Source of the DNA: a virus
Length of the DNA: 30,653 nucleotides
Strand: one strand, 5' to 3'
IMG/VR virus record: IMGVR_UViG_3300030117_002279
Location: 1 to 30,653 of that record
Part shown: piece after piece, positions 28,879 to 30,653 of the stretch
Layout: the number at the start of each line of letters is the position of its first letter
Numbering within the stretch: the first letter of the stretch is position 1
Notes under the pieces: generated by a model
What the model was told of the DNA's origin: nothing
What the model saw: the letters and a program-made list of their open reading frames with translations, nothing else
Databases searched by the model: none
Position numbers and translations under genes: made by a program

Positions 28879-29298
28879 CTATATGTCTGAAGTAATTGCA
28901 CCTGTTGTTTGGAAAGAAATGCTTATTTCTTGGATCTCACCAATTGTTGCTCCATATTCAGCACCTGTAATTATTCCAGAAAAACCAAATTTTTTAGCAC
29001 TTGCTGAACTATCTGGAAACAACTCAAACAAGGCATCACCAGCATCACCAGTTGTCAAAATATCTTCAACAAAAGATAAGTAGTCAGAGTTACCAGCATT
29101 ATCATAAATGAGAGTTGCTGAACCTTCACCAGAGATAAGTCCTCCAACAAAAGTCTTTGAGGTATCACCCTGAACTGTGGTTTCTTGAGTATCTTTAGTA
29201 ATTGATAAAGACCAATTTCTAAGACCTGATATATCAGCTTCTGTTCCAGCAGCGTTATGGAACATTATTTTACCGACATCACCTTTTACAGCAGCCAT
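28879..29298 (-). CDS. Major tail tube protein
   Basis: A 139-residue beta-rich protein in the position of the siphovirus tail tube gene (after the tail terminator, before the chaperones). The sequence has AAVKGDVGKIMFHNAAGTEA, LRNWSLSITKDTQETTVQGD and TFVGGLISGEGSATLIYDNA, then GIITGAEYGATIGEIQEISI, consistent with the tail tube fold where WSL..T.D..ETTV is a common pattern. It polymerises into the tube lining the tail. It is probably strongly expressed. The upstream region on the minus strand is U-rich in RNA and shows no clear Shine-Dalgarno sequence. Confidence 0.85.
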   Translation of the reverse strand: MAAVKGDVGKIMFHNAAGTEADISGLRNWSLSITKDTQETTVQGDTSKTFVGGLISGEGSATLIYDNAGNSDYLSFVEDILTTGDAGDALFELFPDSSASAKKFGFSGIITGAEYGATIGEIQEISISFQTTGAITSDI

Positions 29299-29327
29299 AA
29301 CAAAAAAAAGAAAGATTTATAAATATA

Positions 29328-29480
29328 TTAACCCTTTTCAGTGTTTTTTACATCTTTTTTTGAATTTTGTTGACTCTCCATATATCTTTTGCAGTTAGGA
29401 TCCCACATTCTTGAATCTCTAACACCTTTGACAGCTTCGATAGCATCAAGCATTTCTTCAGTAATTTTAAGTTTTGGCAT
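29328..29480 (-). CDS. 50-aa small protein between terminator and tail tube genes
   Basis: Fifty residues: MPKLKITEEMLDAIEAVKGV, then RDSRMWDPNCKRYMESQQNS and a charged KKDVKNTEKG end. Its ATG follows the tail terminator stop by two bases and it sits inside the tail operon, which supports a real gene. It may be a minor tail or connector accessory, but it is not recognised. Confidence 0.6.
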   Translation of the reverse strand: MPKLKITEEMLDAIEAVKGVRDSRMWDPNCKRYMESQQNSKKDVKNTEKG

Positions 29481-29482
29481 GA

Positions 29483-29905
29483 TTAAAGTTCCTCAAATAT
29501 TTCAAAAGTGATTCTGATTTGTGTTTGAAACTTACCTTCAGGACTTGATGTTAGAACTTCAGGCCCTACTGGTGAATCAAAAATTACATTTGAAACTGTA
29601 ATGTTATTGTAAAGGTCACGCAGTCTTTTGCCAATCGTAAAGTTTGAACCTTGTCCTATACCTTCTTCTGTAAATATATTTATTAAAAGCAAACCAACAA
29701 CATTGTTTGTTGAGTTAGCAGAGCCGCCCATAGTCAAGTAACTACCAGACCCAAAGCTTGTTTGGCATTGTACAAAAGTATCTTCTGTAGTTGAATCAAA
29801 AGCCATGTTGTTAAAAACAACAGGAATAGCTGGGCTTGAAGCAAGTTCTGTAGCTAACCTAGCCTCTATTGTGGATCTAACAGTATTTAAATCAACAGCT
29901 GCCAT
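29483..29905 (-). CDS. Tail terminator-like protein (DUF4128/gpU-like)
   Basis: A 140-residue protein in the place where siphoviruses encode the tail terminator, upstream of the tail tube gene. It has the pattern VRSTIEARLATELASSPAIP, VVFNNMAFDSTTEDTFVQCQ, GLLLINIFTEEGIGQGSNFT and a C-terminal FQTQIRITFEIFEEL. The short N-terminal helix, NMAFD segment and final TFEI strand are typical of the gpU/DUF4128 type. It would cap the growing tube and join it to the head. Confidence 0.78.
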   Translation of the reverse strand: MAAVDLNTVRSTIEARLATELASSPAIPVVFNNMAFDSTTEDTFVQCQTSFGSGSYLTMGGSANSTNNVVGLLLINIFTEEGIGQGSNFTIGKRLRDLYNNITVSNVIFDSPVGPEVLTSSPEGKFQTQIRITFEIFEEL

Positions 29906-29908
29906 GTA

Positions 29909-30271
29909 TTACCTCCCAAAATTTCTTTGAATGTATTGTTCAAGTTCTTTTCCTATAAGTTCTGGAAACCCAGCAACAGTTTTTTGTCTTGTACGATATT
30001 GACCACCCCATGATGGTGGTAAATTCGTTCCGAAACAAACTGGCTCTGCATAAACTAAATTATTAATGATAGTTCCTCTAAAATCTTCTATTTCTGTTTG
30101 CCACGCATTTCGTAGTTGCCCTCCCCCTTTGGGTTCACCTTTATAAACAACTCTTACAGGTGTAGCTTTTTTAACTCTTCTAGTCCACTCCAAAGTAGTT
30201 GCGGCAACAATATCAATAACATCTTCCTCAAAAAAATCATTAATTTCAGTTAATTTTATTTGTCTTGCCAT
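29909..30271 (-). CDS. HK97 gp10-like tail completion protein
   Basis: A 120-residue protein with RQIKLTEINDFFEEDVIDIV, VKKATPVRVVYKGEPKGGGQ, LRNAWQTEIEDFRGTIINNL and VYAEPVCFGTNLPPSWGGQY. The 'TPV..G.LR.aW......G.I.NnvpYA..v.fG' arrangement is the HK97 gp10 family pattern. Members lie between the head-tail stopper and the tail terminator and help finish the tail. The order here is exactly that. Confidence 0.82.
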   Translation of the reverse strand: MARQIKLTEINDFFEEDVIDIVAATTLEWTRRVKKATPVRVVYKGEPKGGGQLRNAWQTEIEDFRGTIINNLVYAEPVCFGTNLPPSWGGQYRTRQKTVAGFPELIGKELEQYIQRNFGR

Positions 30272-30273
30272 CT

Positions 30274-30627
30274 TTACCTCAAGATAAGATCAAAACTTAC
30301 TGGTGTATTATTTTGCTCATTGGTTATTACTTGAACAATTTTAAATTCAACACTACTTATAACAACTCTATCTTTTGTTGTTGGAACAAATGTAAGATCT
30401 CCAGCAGATATAGTAAGCAACTTGTCCTGTGATTCAATCAAATCGTTAACTTGATTTCTTGAAACATTACTTAATGCACCTTTGATTGTTGTATCAGATG
30501 TAGATTCTGTTATAGCCCCAGTAGTGGTGTTATATGCCCCTGCTGTGACTTGTCTGATAGTTACATCACCTCCAAGTTTACTCAGAGTTTTTGATGCTGC
30601 TTTTTTTAGTGCATTAGCAAGACTCAT
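30274..30627 (-). CDS. Head-tail stopper/connector-like protein
   Basis: A 117-residue protein, MSLANALKKAASKTLSKLGG, then DVTIRQVTAGAYNTTTGAIT and GALSNVSRNQVNDLIESQDK, LLTISAGDLTFVPTTKDRVV and SSVEFKIVQVITNEQ. The 'G.v.iR......ynt.tG......d....v.gv........i...D..l.i.a.dl...P...d.v' course matches head-tail stopper proteins of siphoviruses. Its ATG overlaps the upstream stop as ATGA. It should sit between portal adaptor and tail terminator, closing the head after packaging. Confidence 0.78.
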   Translation of the reverse strand: MSLANALKKAASKTLSKLGGDVTIRQVTAGAYNTTTGAITESTSDTTIKGALSNVSRNQVNDLIESQDKLLTISAGDLTFVPTTKDRVVISSVEFKIVQVITNEQNNTPVSFDLILR

Positions 30628-30653
30628 AATGAATATGCAATAACCTGACCACT
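30624..30653 (-). CDS. C-terminal end of an upstream gene (runs off right edge)
   Basis: The minus-strand frame entering at the right edge reads SGQVIAYSL and stops at TGA 30626-30624, overlapping the stopper start as ATGA. By order this should be a head-tail adaptor or a capsid-related gene. Only nine residues are visible, so the identity is inferred from position only. Confidence 0.45.
   Translation of the reverse strand, partial: SGQVIAYSL

Noticed and set aside
1-30653. Window considered as a complete circular genome
   Set aside because: Joining position 30653 to 1 does not continue either partial gene in frame, and major capsid genes are missing.

Overview
The window is a large part of the genome of a tailed double-stranded DNA phage, most likely a siphovirus with a lambda-like tail tip. 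Its host is probably a marine picocyanobacterium such as Prochlorococcus or Synechococcus. The morphology call rests on the order stopper, HK97-gp10-like, tail terminator, tail tube, frameshifted chaperone, tape measure, then M-, L-, K-, I- and J-like tail-tip proteins, with no sheath or baseplate genes. The host call is inference. The DNA is AT-rich by eye, and several small or secreted proteins (the lysine-rich cluster at 1-1061, the secreted block at 15606-17132, the 77-aa anchored protein ending at 17911) resemble hypothetical proteins I recall from marine cyanophages. No database search was possible. I see no integrase, tRNA, CRISPR array, rRNA or photosynthesis gene.

Layout. (a) 1-6540, minus strand, packaging and head genes: ParB-methyltransferase fusion, small terminase, large terminase, DUF4055-type portal, SPP1-gp7-like head morphogenesis protein, then at least seven very small basic proteins running off the left edge. 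(b) 6541-6745, an AT-rich control region with tandem repeats. (c) 6746-8955, minus strand: primase-polymerase/helicase and a ribbon-helix-helix regulator. (d) 9014-14539, plus strand, replication and recombination: SNF2-like helicase, VRR-NUC nuclease, several unknowns, RecE-like exonuclease, Rad52-like annealing protein, small HTH protein, SSB, two small proteins. (e) 14511-15140, a small minus-strand island with a holin-like membrane peptide. (f) 15187-17132, plus strand: a membrane protein and three signal-peptide proteins, two of them clear paralogues and the third sharing a near-identical signal-peptide DNA segment. (g) 17125-30653, minus strand: small anchored and accessory proteins, an S74-type tail fibre with about 18 copies of a 17-residue repeat, and the full tail module read from right to left. 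The capsid, protease and scaffold genes are absent. They probably lie just outside the window, between its left and right edges on a circular or permuted map.

How the parts work together. The primase-helicase, SNF2 helicase, VRR-NUC protein, exonuclease, Rad52 and SSB form a replication-recombination set without a recognisable family A or B DNA polymerase, so the host polymerase is probably used. The terminase and portal package DNA. The right half builds the tail, with a predicted -1 ribosomal frameshift (A AAA AAC at 28501-28507) setting the ratio of two tail chaperones. Genes are tightly coupled, with many ATGA, GTGA and TAATG junctions and several GTG or TTG starts.

Most worth a second look: the secreted gene with no ordinary start codon at its signal peptide, the frameshift site, a beta-rich module shared by the M-like and J-like tail proteins, the L-like protein without its cysteine-rich C-terminus, and a duplicated TTGACA-containing motif in the early region.
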